A model generated the notes under the pieces. That model saw only the letters and a list, made by a program, of their open reading frames with translations. It was not told where the DNA came from and ran no database searches. 64,000 nucleotides of DNA, taken from contig NZ_JBOCEG010000007.1 of assembly GCF_050586465.1 (NCBI RefSeq), positions 124,001 to 188,000 on the forward strand, in the 5' to 3' direction. The DNA comes from CAJXYS01 sp913063035. Lineage in GTDB: Bacteria > Pseudomonadota > Alphaproteobacteria > Rhodobacterales > Rhodobacteraceae. The translations under genes and the position numbers were made by a program. Every line of letters begins with the position of its first letter. The stretch's first letter is position 1. This document shows, one piece after another, positions 26,232 to 34,596 of the stretch.

Positions 26232-27566
26232 ATGCCTGAAACCATGAAGATCGCCATCATCGACGATGAGCAGGACATGCGCCAGTCGATCAGCCAGTGG
26301 CTGGCCCTGTCCGGTTACGACACCGAGACCTTTGCCTCCGCCGAGGAGGCGCTGAAGGTCATCGGCGCGGACTACCCGGGTCTCGTGGTCTGCGACATCA
26401 AGATGCCCGGCATGGACGGCATGACGCTTCTGAAGCGGCTGATGAGCATGGACAGCGCCCTGCCCGTCATCATGATCACCGGCCATGGCGACGTGCCCAT
26501 GGCGGTGGAGGCCATGCGGATCGGCGCCTATGACTTCATGGAAAAGCCCTTCAATCCCGAACGGATGACCGACCTTGCCAAGCGTGCGGCACAGGCGCGC
26601 CGCCTGACGCTCGACAACCGGACCCTGCGCCGCGAACTCAGCGACGGCACGGTGCTGATCCGCAAGCTGATCGGCACTTCGCCGGTGATGGAACGGCTGC
26701 GCGAGGACATCCTCGATCTGGCCCAGGCCGACGGGCATGTGCTGATCGACGGCGAGACCGGCACCGGCAAGAGCCTCGTGGCCCATGCGCTGCATGCCTG
26801 CGGGCCGCGGGCGGGCAAGACCTTCCTCACGCTCAGCTGCGCCGCCTATGGCGAGGACGACCTCGCCGCGAAGCTGTTCGGGCCGCCGCCCGAGGGCACG
26901 ACGCTGCCGGCCGTCGAGGAGGCACGCGGCGGGACGCTCTGCCTCGAGGACATCGAGGCGCTGCCGACAACCTTGCAGGCGCGCCTTCTGACCTTCATCA
27001 ACGAGCAGCAGGGCGACGTGCCGGAGCTGCGGATCATCGCGATCTGCAACCAGCAGGAGCCGGACAAGACCTGCGAGGACTCGATGCGGCCGGACCTCTT
27101 CTACCGCCTCGCGGCAATGCAGATCGTGGTGCCGCCGCTGCGCCAGCGCGGCGAGGATATCCTGACGCTCTTCAACCGCTTCGCCGAGCAGTTCTCGGAG
27201 GAATACGGCTGCGAGGCGCCGCAGGTCTCGGCCAAGGAGGCCGCGCAACTTCTGCAGGCGCCCTGGCCCGGCAATGTTCGCCAGCTCATCAACACCGCCG
27301 AGCGCGCGGTCCTGCAAAGCCGGCGCGGCGGCGGGTCCATCGTCAGCCTGCTGCTCGACGAGTCCGAGGAAATGGGACAGGCCATCACCACCGAGGGCAA
27401 GCCGCTGAAGGAATATGTCGAGGCCTTCGAACGCATGCTGATCGACAACACCATGCGCCGGCACAAGGGCTCCATCGCCTCGGTGATGGAGGAATTGTCG
27501 CTGCCGCGCCGAACGCTGAACGAGAAGATGGCGAAATACGGGCTCAGCCGCTCCGACTATCTCTGA
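26232..27566 (+). CDS. dctD: NtrC-family response regulator, DctD type, lacking GAFTGA loop
   Basis: A 444-residue regulator. The receiver domain (residues 6-120) has acidic pocket IIDDEQD, phosphorylation site D55 in VVCDIKMPGMDG and lysine in EKPF. The AAA+ domain has Walker A GETGTGKS (174-181) and the WPGNVRQL sensor region, with a C-terminal Fis-type helix-turn-helix (SIASVMEELSLPRRTLNEKM). Unlike normal sigma-54 activators it has no GAFTGA: the stretch reads LFGPPPEGTTLPAV where that loop should be. Walker B reads TLCLEDIEAL instead of the usual LDEI. It may not act through sigma-54. Partner of the upstream kinase; the 3' end overlaps sqdC by 10 nt. Confidence 0.82.
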   Translation: MPETMKIAIIDDEQDMRQSISQWLALSGYDTETFASAEEALKVIGADYPGLVVCDIKMPGMDGMTLLKRLMSMDSALPVIMITGHGDVPMAVEAMRIGAYDFMEKPFNPERMTDLAKRAAQARRLTLDNRTLRRELSDGTVLIRKLIGTSPVMERLREDILDLAQADGHVLIDGETGTGKSLVAHALHACGPRAGKTFLTLSCAAYGEDDLAAKLFGPPPEGTTLPAVEEARGGTLCLEDIEALPTTLQARLLTFINEQQGDVPELRIIAICNQQEPDKTCEDSMRPDLFYRLAAMQIVVPPLRQRGEDILTLFNRFAEQFSEEYGCEAPQVSAKEAAQLLQAPWPGNVRQLINTAERAVLQSRRGGGSIVSLLLDESEEMGQAITTEGKPLKEYVEAFERMLIDNTMRRHKGSIASVMEELSLPRRTLNEKMAKYGLSRSDYL

Positions 27567-28432
27567 GCCGCGATCTCGCCAAGCGCGGCGCGCAGCCCCG
27601 CCCGCCCCCGCGGCCGCCAGCCGAGCGCGCGCAGCCGCTCGGTCGCCATGACATTGACCGCCCCGTGATCGGCCGGCCCGGGCAGCGGTCCCGCCTGCCC
27701 GCTGGCCGCCGACCATTCCGCCAGCAGCTCGCGCCGGTCGAGCAGGATATCCGAGACGTTGAAGACCCGGGGCGCGAGCGCGGCCTCCGGCAGGGTAAGC
27801 AGCAGCCGCACCGCCGCCGCGAGATCGCCGCCGTGCAGTTCCGTCCCGGCGCGGGGCGCGATCCGGGCCCCGGCGGCGAAGTCGCGGAACAGCGCGCGCC
27901 ATTTCTGCGCCTGCCCAGGCCCGGCGGGGCCATAGACGCCGGTGGCGCGCAGGCTGGCACCCGGCACCTCCAGCGCCGCCAGCGCGACCTCTGCGTCGCG
28001 CTTCACCCGGCCGTAAAGCGTGTCCGGCGCGGGCGCCATCGTTTCGGTAAGGACGGTCCCGGCCGGGTGCGGCCCGTAGACGGCGCGGGAAGACAGGAAC
28101 AGGATGCGCCCCACCCCCTGCGCGGCCGCCTGTGCGAAGAGCTGCCGCGTGCCCTCGAGATTGCGGGCGAGGAACCCTGCCGGGTCGTTGCCCTCGCCGC
28201 CCCGGTAGCGGCCGGGGACATGGGCGAACCCGGCATGGACCAGCGCCGTGGCGCCGTCCAGCCGGAGATGCGGCGCGGCCAGGTCGAAGGGCCGGAACGC
28301 CACCTCGGCGCCGAAGGCCCCGCGCGCCGGCGCGTGCCGGCCCAGAACGGTCACCTCGTCGCCGGCGGCGAGCAGCGCTTCGACGATGAAGCGCCCGACC
28401 AGCCCGGTGCCCCCTGTGACCGCGACCTTCAT
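27557..28432 (-). CDS. sqdC: NAD(P)-dependent epimerase/reductase, SqdC-like (sulfolipid)
   Basis: A 291-residue extended short-chain dehydrogenase. The nucleotide-binding TGGTGLVGRF is at residues 6-15, SSRAVYG carries the serine of the catalytic triad, and LYGRVKRDAE carries the YxxxK pair. It is the third gene of a leftward operon whose first two genes are sqdB- and sqdD-like, matching the Rhodobacter sphaeroides order sqdB-sqdD-sqdC. In Rhodobacter the sqdC product is a reductase-like protein needed for normal sulfolipid formation. Identity rests chiefly on this order, since the family itself is broad. It overlaps sqdD by 4 nt. Confidence 0.75.
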   Translation of the reverse strand: MKVAVTGGTGLVGRFIVEALLAAGDEVTVLGRHAPARGAFGAEVAFRPFDLAAPHLRLDGATALVHAGFAHVPGRYRGGEGNDPAGFLARNLEGTRQLFAQAAAQGVGRILFLSSRAVYGPHPAGTVLTETMAPAPDTLYGRVKRDAEVALAALEVPGASLRATGVYGPAGPGQAQKWRALFRDFAAGARIAPRAGTELHGGDLAAAVRLLLTLPEAALAPRVFNVSDILLDRRELLAEWSAASGQAGPLPGPADHGAVNVMATERLRALGWRPRGRAGLRAALGEIAAQR

Positions 28433-29256
28433 GGGTTGGGCAGCGTGGCCGGATCCGGCACCGGCCCGTCGCCGGCATAGGCCCGCCAGAGATCGACCAG
28501 CGGCTTCAGCCGGGGCAGCTTGTCGTGATCCTGCCAGGGCTTTTCGTACTGGAAATGCAACACCCGGATCGACGGCCAGTCCCAGAGGTCGGGCAGGTTG
28601 AACCAGACATATTGCAGCGTGTTGAGGGTCACCGGCAGGCCGTGCCAGTCGGGAAAATACGCCTGCAGGAAGGTCTGGTCGGTCCGCCGCCAGAACGCCC
28701 CGGGCACGTCGAGCCGGGCCAGCATGGCCTCGAAGGTGGCCGGATCGGGCCGCGCGGTGAAGACGCCGGAATTCATCCGGTGGAAATCCGCGAGGCTCTC
28801 GTAGACGTTCGGCGCGGCGCAGAACTCGGGATAGTCGAAGAGCGTGTCGATATTGCGCAGCACCAGCGTATCGGCGTCGAGGAACACCGCCCGGTCGTAG
28901 TCCAGCTGCCAGAGCCGAAGCTTCGCAAAATTGTCGAGCGGGGTGTGGAAGGCCGGCTTCTCGCCCTTGGTGAAGGGCGCCGCCCCGTGCAGCGCGTCGC
29001 GCGCATGGGCGGCGTTGAACGCGGCCGAGGTCGGCAGCAGGTCGATCTCCACCAGCCGGGCGCCCTGCCCGGCCAGGGGCGTGAGCGCGGCCGCCGGCAC
29101 ACCGCCCGTGTGCAGCACCACGAGATCGGCCGCGGTCCCCGACAGCCTGAGCGAGCGCAGCAGCGCCCGCGCGCCCAGCGCGAAATCGGCATTGGTGACC
29201 AGCGTGACATAGGCCCGGTCGGATGCGGCGGGTGCCGCGGGCCGCAGGCCGCTCAT
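28429..29256 (-). CDS. sqdD: GT8-family glycosyltransferase, SqdD-like (sulfolipid)
   Basis: A 275-residue cytosolic glycosyltransferase resembling glycogenin. The metal-binding DxD is within AVFLDADTLVLRNID (about residues 120-134), with NSGVFTARP (about 161-169) and a C-terminal VLHFQYEKPWQ containing the histidine typical of GT8. In Rhodobacter sphaeroides sqdD encodes a GT8-like enzyme thought to transfer sulfoquinovose to diacylglycerol. Here the gene lies between sqdB and the sqdC-like gene with ATGA overlaps on both sides, so expression is coupled. No membrane helix is visible. Confidence 0.8.
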   Translation of the reverse strand: MSGLRPAAPAASDRAYVTLVTNADFALGARALLRSLRLSGTAADLVVLHTGGVPAAALTPLAGQGARLVEIDLLPTSAAFNAAHARDALHGAAPFTKGEKPAFHTPLDNFAKLRLWQLDYDRAVFLDADTLVLRNIDTLFDYPEFCAAPNVYESLADFHRMNSGVFTARPDPATFEAMLARLDVPGAFWRRTDQTFLQAYFPDWHGLPVTLNTLQYVWFNLPDLWDWPSIRVLHFQYEKPWQDHDKLPRLKPLVDLWRAYAGDGPVPDPATLPNP

Positions 29257-30473
29257 GATACCGATTTCAGCGCCTTGCCCTCGGGATCGCGTTCCACCCG
29301 GCGGGCGATGTCCTTGGTCCAGGCCGAGACCGCCGGCACCCGCGAGCGGTCGATGCGGTGGGCGTATTTCCGCGCCACGTCGACCACTTCCCCGAGCAGC
29401 CCCTCCTGCAGCGTGGTGGGGTTGAGCCCGAGCGCCAGGAACTGGTCGTTCTTCACGACGAGATCGTTCTCGTCGGCTTCTTTCCGCGGGTTGGGCAGGT
29501 AGGCCACCCGCGCGCCGGTGATGCCGGCGACCATCTCGGCCAGGTCGCGGACGCGGTGCGTCTCGGTCATCTGGTTGAAGATCTTGACCCGCTCGCCCGC
29601 CGCGGGCGCGTCGGCCAGCGCCAGCTCGATGCAGCGCACCGAGTCCTGGATATGGATGAAGGCCCGCGTCTGCCCGCCCGAGCCGTGGACGGTCAGCGGG
29701 TAGTCGATCGCGGCCTGGATCAGGAACCGGTTGAGCACCGTGCCGTAGTCGCCGTCATAGTCGAACCGGTTGATGAGCTGTTCGTGCCGGCGCGTCTGGT
29801 CGGTATGCGTCCCCCAGACGATGCCCTGGTGCAGGTCGGTGATCCGCAGCCCGTCATTCTGGGCGTAGAACTGGAACAGGATCTGATCGAGCGACTTGGT
29901 CATGTGATAGACCGACCCCGGCCGCGTCGGGTAGAGGATTTCGAGGTCCTTCTTCTCGCCCGCGAGGTTCTCGATCTCGACGTCGAGATAGCCCTCGGGG
30001 ATGGCGGCGCCGACGCTCGAATAGCCGTAGACGCCCATGGTGCCCAGGTGGACCAGATGCGCGTCGATCCCGGTCTCCACCATCGCGGCCAGCAGGTTAT
30101 GGGTGGCGTTGGTGTTGTTGTTGACCGTGTAGACCTTGTGACGGTCGGACTTCATCGAATAGGGCGCGGCGCGCTGTTCGGCGAAATGGATGATCGCGTC
30201 GGGCCGATACTCGGCCAGCCAGCCGCGGAGGCGTTCGTATTCGCGGGCCAGATCCAGCAGGTGGAACTGCAGCGCCCGGCCCGTCACCTCTTTCCAGATG
30301 CGGCAGCGTTCCTGGATCGAGTCCATCGGCGTCAGCGACTGCACGCCCAACTCGGTGTCGATCCAGCGGCGCGAGAGATTGTCGAGGATATGCACCTCGT
30401 GGCCGAGGTCCGACAGATGCAGCACCGTCGGCCATCCGACGAACCCGTCTCCGCCCAGAACCGCTATACGCAT
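29253..30473 (-). CDS. sqdB: UDP-sulfoquinovose synthase SqdB
   Basis: A 406-residue extended short-chain dehydrogenase that makes UDP-sulfoquinovose from UDP-glucose and sulfite, the first committed step of sulfolipid (SQDG) synthesis. It aligns by eye along its whole length with plant SQD1: VLGGDGFVGWPTVLHL at the N-terminal NAD site, GVQSLTPMDSI, IHFAEQRAAPYSM, HLVHLGTMGVYG with the catalytic threonine region, YHMTKSLDQ with the YxxxK pair, and FDYDGDYGTVLNRFLIQAAI. The gene heads the leftward sqdBDC operon. ATG at 30473 is clear. Confidence 0.95.
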   Translation of the reverse strand: MRIAVLGGDGFVGWPTVLHLSDLGHEVHILDNLSRRWIDTELGVQSLTPMDSIQERCRIWKEVTGRALQFHLLDLAREYERLRGWLAEYRPDAIIHFAEQRAAPYSMKSDRHKVYTVNNNTNATHNLLAAMVETGIDAHLVHLGTMGVYGYSSVGAAIPEGYLDVEIENLAGEKKDLEILYPTRPGSVYHMTKSLDQILFQFYAQNDGLRITDLHQGIVWGTHTDQTRRHEQLINRFDYDGDYGTVLNRFLIQAAIDYPLTVHGSGGQTRAFIHIQDSVRCIELALADAPAAGERVKIFNQMTETHRVRDLAEMVAGITGARVAYLPNPRKEADENDLVVKNDQFLALGLNPTTLQEGLLGEVVDVARKYAHRIDRSRVPAVSAWTKDIARRVERDPEGKALKSVS

Positions 30474-30596
30474 GATGTGCCTCCTGCTCCTGTGGTCCGG
30501 CGGTCGTCGCGCCGGCCGTGTTCCCAGCGACGGGCTAAACGCTATCGCGTCCCGAAGTATAGTGAAAGAATTGCGACACGAGGGCGACGGCGGCTC

Positions 30597-31235
30597 TCAG
30601 CCGATCCGGGCGAGTTCCGCCGCGAGATCCCCGTATCCGGTGAAGCGCCGCTCATAGGCGAGACCGAGCCGGCCGGCGCAATCGCGCGCCCTGGCGTCGA
30701 GCGCCGGATCCTCTGTCTGCGCGAGGTAGACCAGCTTGGTGTAATTGCCGAAATACATGTCGCGCAGCTCGGGATGGCGGTCGAGCCCCATCGGCTTCCA
30801 GACGAAGGCGTCGAACTGCTTGACGAGGAAATCGGTCAGGTAGAAGGCGCTGAACTCTTCCTCGGCATGGGCCGCGAAGGTCGCGTTGCCCTCGAAGAAC
30901 GAATAGCAATGCGGCCCTTCCAGCATCCCGACGCCCAGCTCGGCGCATTTCGCCTGCAAGAGCCCGCCGGTCCCGCAATCGGCATAAACCACGAAGATCT
31001 GCGCGTAGGCGGCACGGTGCTTTTCGACCGCGGCCTCGACCGCGGCCGGGATCTTCTCGGGGTAGAGGTGCAGATTGGCCGGCAGGCAGGTCAGGTCCAT
31101 ATGCGCCCAGCCATTGGCGCGTTTCAGGGCCAGGATCTCGTGGGCAAGCGCGCCGCAGGCCAGCAGCAGCACGCGGCCCTGCCCCGCTGCCGCGTCGAGC
31201 CCGTGTTCCGTCAGGCGGTCATCGTCGATCTGCAT
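30597..31235 (-). CDS. DUF1638 protein
   Basis: A 212-residue soluble protein. It reads like the DUF1638 family: RVLLLACGALAHEILAL, LPANLHLYPEKIPAAVEAAV, VVYADCGTGGLLQAKC, and GPHCYSFFEG with several cysteines. Such genes often sit beside corrinoid-dependent methyltransferase genes, and one does here (corrinoid protein and homocysteine methyltransferase upstream on the same strand). A metal or methyl-transfer role is possible but not established. A small membrane protein gene lies between it and the corrinoid protein gene, which has its own terminator, so co-transcription is uncertain. Confidence 0.82.
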   Translation of the reverse strand: MQIDDDRLTEHGLDAAAGQGRVLLLACGALAHEILALKRANGWAHMDLTCLPANLHLYPEKIPAAVEAAVEKHRAAYAQIFVVYADCGTGGLLQAKCAELGVGMLEGPHCYSFFEGNATFAAHAEEEFSAFYLTDFLVKQFDAFVWKPMGLDRHPELRDMYFGNYTKLVYLAQTEDPALDARARDCAGRLGLAYERRFTGYGDLAAELARIG

Positions 31236-31274
31236 CCCGGCCTCTCGCGTCGGCGCGGCGCGGGCGGATCGCCG

Positions 31275-31493
31275 TCAGCGCCCCACGCCGTCGAAATGGT
31301 CGTCCTCGGGCGGTGCGAGCCGGAAAGCGATCAGGCGGAAGATCACGTAGCCCGTCAGGGCGGCCGGCACGATCGCGAGGGTGCCGGACTCCGGCGTCGC
31401 GTAAATCGAGGACAGCAGCGCCCCCAGCAAGATCGTTCCCCCCGCCGCGCCTACCACGCAAAGGATGATCAGAAAGAAGCGATCCCTGGGCAT
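31275..31493 (-). CDS. Small two-helix membrane protein
   Basis: A 72-residue product with basic start MPRDRFFL, helix one ILCVVGAAGGTILLGALLSSI (about 8-29) and helix two TLAIVPAALTGYVIFRLIAF (about 36-56), then an acidic tail PPEDDHFDGVGR. ATG at 31493 is preceded by GGAG at 6 nt. It lies between the DUF1638 gene and the terminator of the corrinoid gene on the same strand. No family recognised. Confidence 0.7.
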   Translation of the reverse strand: MPRDRFFLIILCVVGAAGGTILLGALLSSIYATPESGTLAIVPAALTGYVIFRLIAFRLAPPEDDHFDGVGR

Positions 31494-31563
31494 GTGTATC
31501 TCCTGCTCTTTTGCCTTCTCCCACGTTGCCGGCGCACTGCGTCGATTCCAAGGCATCAATGTG

Positions 31564-31584
31564 AAAAAGGCCCCTCGCGGGGCC
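31564..31584 (-). terminator. Terminator of the corrinoid protein gene
   Basis: GGCCCC (31569-31574), loop TCGC, GGGGCC (31579-31584); read on the minus strand it is followed by TTTTT (31568-31564). It ends leftward transcription 30 nt after the corrinoid protein stop. Confidence 0.85.
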
Positions 31585-31613
31585 GATTCCGGTGGTTTCC
31601 CGCCGACGGATCG

Positions 31614-32327
31614 TCAGGCGTGCATCTGGTTGTGCTTGCGCCCGACGAGCGTCTTGGCGGTTTCCACCGCCACGGCGGCATCGCGGCAATAGGCGTCGGC
31701 CCCGATGGCGCGGCCGAACTCCTCGTTCAGCGGCGCGCCGCCCACGAGCACGATATAGTCGTCGCGCACGCCTTTTTCGACCATCGCGTCGATCACGACC
31801 TTCATGTAGGGCATCGTCGTGGTCAGCAGGGCGGACATGCCGAGGATATCCGGCTGTTCGGTATCGAGGGCCTCGAGATAATTCTCGACCGGGTTGTTGA
31901 TGCCGAGATCGACGACCTCGAATCCGGCGCCCTCCATCATCATCGATACCAGGTTCTTGCCGATGTCGTGGATGTCGCCCTTCACCGTGCCGATCACCAT
32001 CTTGCCGACCCGCGGCGCGCCCGTTTCAACGAGGAGCGGCTTCAGGATGGACATGCCGGCCTTCATCGAGTTGGCGGCCAGCAGCACCTCCGGCACGAAG
32101 AGGATCCCGTCGCGGAAATCCTCGCCGACGATCTTCATGCCGCCCACCAGCGCCTCGGTGAGGATGCGGTACGGGGTCCAGCCCCGCTCGAGGAGGATGT
32201 TGACACCCTCGACCACCTCGTCCTTGAGGCCGTCATACAGGTCGTCATGCATCTGGGGGACGAGATCCTCGTCCGGCAGTTCGGACAGGATGATTTCTTC
32301 GTCTTCGTCGGACATGTTGGTCACCAT
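31614..32327 (-). CDS. Corrinoid (B12-binding) protein, MtbC/MtaC type
   Basis: A 237-residue methyl-carrier protein. The N-terminal helical cap (ILLERGWTPYRILTEALVGGMKIVGEDF) is followed by a Rossmann-like B12 domain with the ligand motif GDIHDIGKNL (DxHxxG; the histidine coordinates cobalt) and later SALLTTTMPYMK and LVGGAPL. An acidic tail MSDEDEEIILSELPDED opens the protein; ATG at 32327 is possible, but the ATG at 32315 fits family N-termini equally. It lies about 120 nt downstream of a homocysteine methyltransferase gene on the same strand, so it probably carries the methyl group for methionine synthesis. A terminator follows. Confidence 0.9.
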   Translation of the reverse strand: MVTNMSDEDEEIILSELPDEDLVPQMHDDLYDGLKDEVVEGVNILLERGWTPYRILTEALVGGMKIVGEDFRDGILFVPEVLLAANSMKAGMSILKPLLVETGAPRVGKMVIGTVKGDIHDIGKNLVSMMMEGAGFEVVDLGINNPVENYLEALDTEQPDILGMSALLTTTMPYMKVVIDAMVEKGVRDDYIVLVGGAPLNEEFGRAIGADAYCRDAAVAVETAKTLVGRKHNQMHA

Positions 32328-32446
32328 TTCTTCGCGCGCCCGCCTCAGCGGCTAGGCGCGAGACTTCGCTTGGAACGCGGATTCCATCTGCGCGATTTGC
32401 GACATGCGTGCGACGCTAACCGACAGGATGTCGCAGGTTGTAGCGA

Positions 32447-33457
32447 TCAGCCCCGGCGGCGGCGGCGCTCGCGGCGCTTCGGCGCGGCGTCGTCGGTGCC
32501 GTCCGACCCCGACGAGAACGCCCCAAGCGCCTCGGCGATCCGGTCGAGCGTGGGGCGCGGGCCGGCAGGCGTGTTTTCCAGCGCCGCCCGCATCTTGGCG
32601 AGGTGCGCGGGCGTGGTGCCGCAGCAGCCGCCGATGATCCGCGCGCCGCAGTCGCGCGCCAGCACGGCATAGTCCGCCATTAGCTCGGGCGTGCCGTCGT
32701 AATGGATGTGACCGTCCACGTATTTCGGGATTCCCGCGTTGCCCTTGGCGATGACCGGGCGCTCGGTCCCCGCGGCCATGAAGCCCAGCACGGTCCGCAG
32801 CAGGTCCGACGCCCCGACCCCGCAATTGGCGCCGAAGGCGACCGGCGGGTTGGGCAGCGCCTCGACCAGCCCGACCAGCTCGGCCGAGGTCAGGCCCATC
32901 ATGGTGCGCCCGGCCGTATCGAAGCTCATCGTGCCGCACCAGGGCATCTCGGCCAGCGCGGCGGCCTCGGCGGCGGCGCGGAATTCCTCGGCCGCCGAGA
33001 TCGTCTCGACCCAGAGCACGTCGGCGCCACCGGCCTTGAGGCCCTCGGCCTGTTCGTGGAATATCTCGACCGCGATGGCATGGGTCAGCGACCCCATCGG
33101 CGCCATGATCTCGCCCGTCGGCCCCATCGAGCCGGCCACCACCACCGGGTGATCGGCAGCCTCGGCCACCTCGCGGCCGAGTTCGGCGGCCAGCCGGTTC
33201 AGTTCGACCGCCCGGTCCTGCGCGTCGTGCAGCTTGAGCCGCGCGGCGTTCGCCCCGAAGCTGTTGGTGAGGAACAGATCGCTTCCGGCCTCGACCGCGC
33301 CGCGGTAGAGCCGGCGCACGTCGTCGGGCCGCTCCGCGTTCCAGAGCTCGGGCGCATCCCCGGAGGCCAGCCCCATGTTGAACAGGTTGGTTCCGGTGGC
33401 CCCGTCGGCAAGCACCCATTCACGGGTCTCAAGCATCCGGCTCAGCGCGTTGGTCAT
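32447..33457 (-). CDS. bmt: Homocysteine S-methyltransferase (Bmt-type)
   Basis: A 336-residue zinc enzyme that methylates homocysteine to methionine. The fold resembles the homocysteine domain of MetH and betaine-homocysteine methyltransferase. The zinc ligands are visible in FGANCGVGASDLL (one cysteine) and IIGGCCGTTPAHLAKM (two cysteines), with the N-terminal DGATGTNLFNMGL. ATG at 33457 gives this N-terminus; the upstream part of the open frame is not family-like. Its C-terminus is a short basic tail. With the separate corrinoid protein downstream, it may be one part of a split methionine synthase; the pterin-binding part is not in the window. Confidence 0.87.
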   Translation of the reverse strand: MTNALSRMLETREWVLADGATGTNLFNMGLASGDAPELWNAERPDDVRRLYRGAVEAGSDLFLTNSFGANAARLKLHDAQDRAVELNRLAAELGREVAEAADHPVVVAGSMGPTGEIMAPMGSLTHAIAVEIFHEQAEGLKAGGADVLWVETISAAEEFRAAAEAAALAEMPWCGTMSFDTAGRTMMGLTSAELVGLVEALPNPPVAFGANCGVGASDLLRTVLGFMAAGTERPVIAKGNAGIPKYVDGHIHYDGTPELMADYAVLARDCGARIIGGCCGTTPAHLAKMRAALENTPAGPRPTLDRIAEALGAFSSGSDGTDDAAPKRRERRRRRG

Positions 33458-33551
33458 GGGAAATCGCCTTCTTTTCCTGGCGCCCGGTCCGGGCGGGTCA
33501 TCTTGTGCCACGGGCGGCGGGCCGGCTCGACGCCGGGCCCCGGTGCGGCGG

Positions 33552-33980
33552 TCAGGCCGCGGCGGCCTCGCCGGCCACGTTGCGGATACGTTGCACCATG
33601 GCGCGCAGGCCGTTGGAGCGCTGCGACGAGAGATGTTCGTCAAGCCCGAGCCGGGCCAGTTCCGCGCCGGCGTCGACCTCGATCACGTCGCTGACCTTGC
33701 GCCCGCCGTAAAGCGCATGCAGCACCGCGATCAGGCCCCGGACGATCATCGCATCGCTGTCGCCGCGGAAGCTGAACGTCGCATCGCCGCCCGTGCCGCG
33801 GATTTCCGGCACGATCCAGACCTGGCTCGCGCAGCCGTCGACCTTGGTCGCCGGTACGCGGAAGGCATCCTCGAGCGGATCCATCGCCTTGCCCAGCTCG
33901 ATCACGTAGCGATAGCGGTCTTCCCAGTCGTCCAGGAACTCGAAATTCTCGACGATTTCCTCGAATTCGGCCTTGGCCAC
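33552..33980 (-). CDS. sufE: Fe-S cluster assembly protein SufE
   Basis: A 142-residue cytosolic sulfur-acceptor that takes persulfide from SufS cysteine desulfurase and delivers it to the SUF scaffold. The key cysteine is C50 in VPATKVDGCASQVWIVP. The start FEEIVENFEFLDDWEDRYRYVIELGK and the end LSSQRSNGLRAMVQRI are diagnostic. GTG at 33980 is chosen because GGAGG precedes it and the longer frame to 34100 does not look like the family. It is the gene before the homocysteine methyltransferase gene on the same strand. No other suf genes are present. Confidence 0.93.
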   Translation of the reverse strand: MAKAEFEEIVENFEFLDDWEDRYRYVIELGKAMDPLEDAFRVPATKVDGCASQVWIVPEIRGTGGDATFSFRGDSDAMIVRGLIAVLHALYGGRKVSDVIEVDAGAELARLGLDEHLSSQRSNGLRAMVQRIRNVAGEAAAA

Positions 33981-34125
33981 GGTTTTCCTCCAACGCGGTT
34001 TCCGGCTCTCACCTAGGCATCGGCGGCCCGGACGTCCAGTGCTTTCGCGGGCGGCGGGACAGTCTCGGCTTTTCAAGATGCGCGCTTTCGGTTTATCCAA
34101 GGGACGTCAGACGAGGGGAGCCGAC

Positions 34126-34584
34126 ATGAGATCCATCGCCGCCGCGTTGTCCATCCTGCTGCTGCTCAGTGCCTGCGGCGCGGTCCGCGACTCCCGCTTC
34201 AACCCGTTCAACTGGTTCGGGGGCGCCGAGGAACGGCGCGTGGCCGTGGTCGTCGAACAGGCTCCCGCCGACCCGCGCCCGCTGGTGGCCGAGGTCCGGA
34301 ACCTCGCCGTCGAGCGCATTCCGGGCGGCGCCATCATCCGCGCCATGGGGCTGCCGCCCACCCAGGGCTACTGGGACGCCGAGCTGGTGCGGATCACGCC
34401 CGAGGGCACGGCCGGCACGCTCGTCTACGAATTCCGCGTCTTCCCGCCGCCGACGCCGGCGCGGCGCAGCACCGAACGCTCGCGCGAGGTCGTGGTCGGG
34501 CGCTACGTGTCGGACCAGGACCTGGCCGGGATCCGCAGCATCACCGTCATCGGGGCGCAGAACCGCCGCATCGTCCGGCGCTGA
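34126..34584 (+). CDS. Putative lipoprotein
   Basis: A 152-residue product. The N-terminus MRSIAAALSILLLLSACG is a lipoprotein signal with lipobox LSAC (cysteine at residue 17). The mature part has FNPFNWFGGAEERR, then a beta-rich domain with VERIPGGAIIRAMGLPPTQGYWDAELV and a C-terminal RSITVIGAQNRRIVRR. ATG at 34126 is preceded by GAGGGGAG, so the longer upstream frame is ignored. It is divergent from sufE and convergent with RNase D. No family recognised; probably an envelope protein anchored in a membrane facing the periplasm. Confidence 0.8.
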   Translation: MRSIAAALSILLLLSACGAVRDSRFNPFNWFGGAEERRVAVVVEQAPADPRPLVAEVRNLAVERIPGGAIIRAMGLPPTQGYWDAELVRITPEGTAGTLVYEFRVFPPPTPARRSTERSREVVVGRYVSDQDLAGIRSITVIGAQNRRIVRR

Positions 34585-34596
34585 CGCGCGGGCGGC

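Noticed and set aside
23352..28478. A minus-strand open frame of about 1700 codons across pur, dct and sqd genes
   Set aside because: It lies antisense or out of frame to well-supported genes (purQ, dctB, dctD), is arginine- and alanine-rich, and matches no family; it is an effect of GC-rich codon use.
29358..32672. A plus-strand open frame of about 1100 codons
   Set aside because: It is antisense to sqdB, DUF1638 and the corrinoid gene, all of which have clear family motifs.
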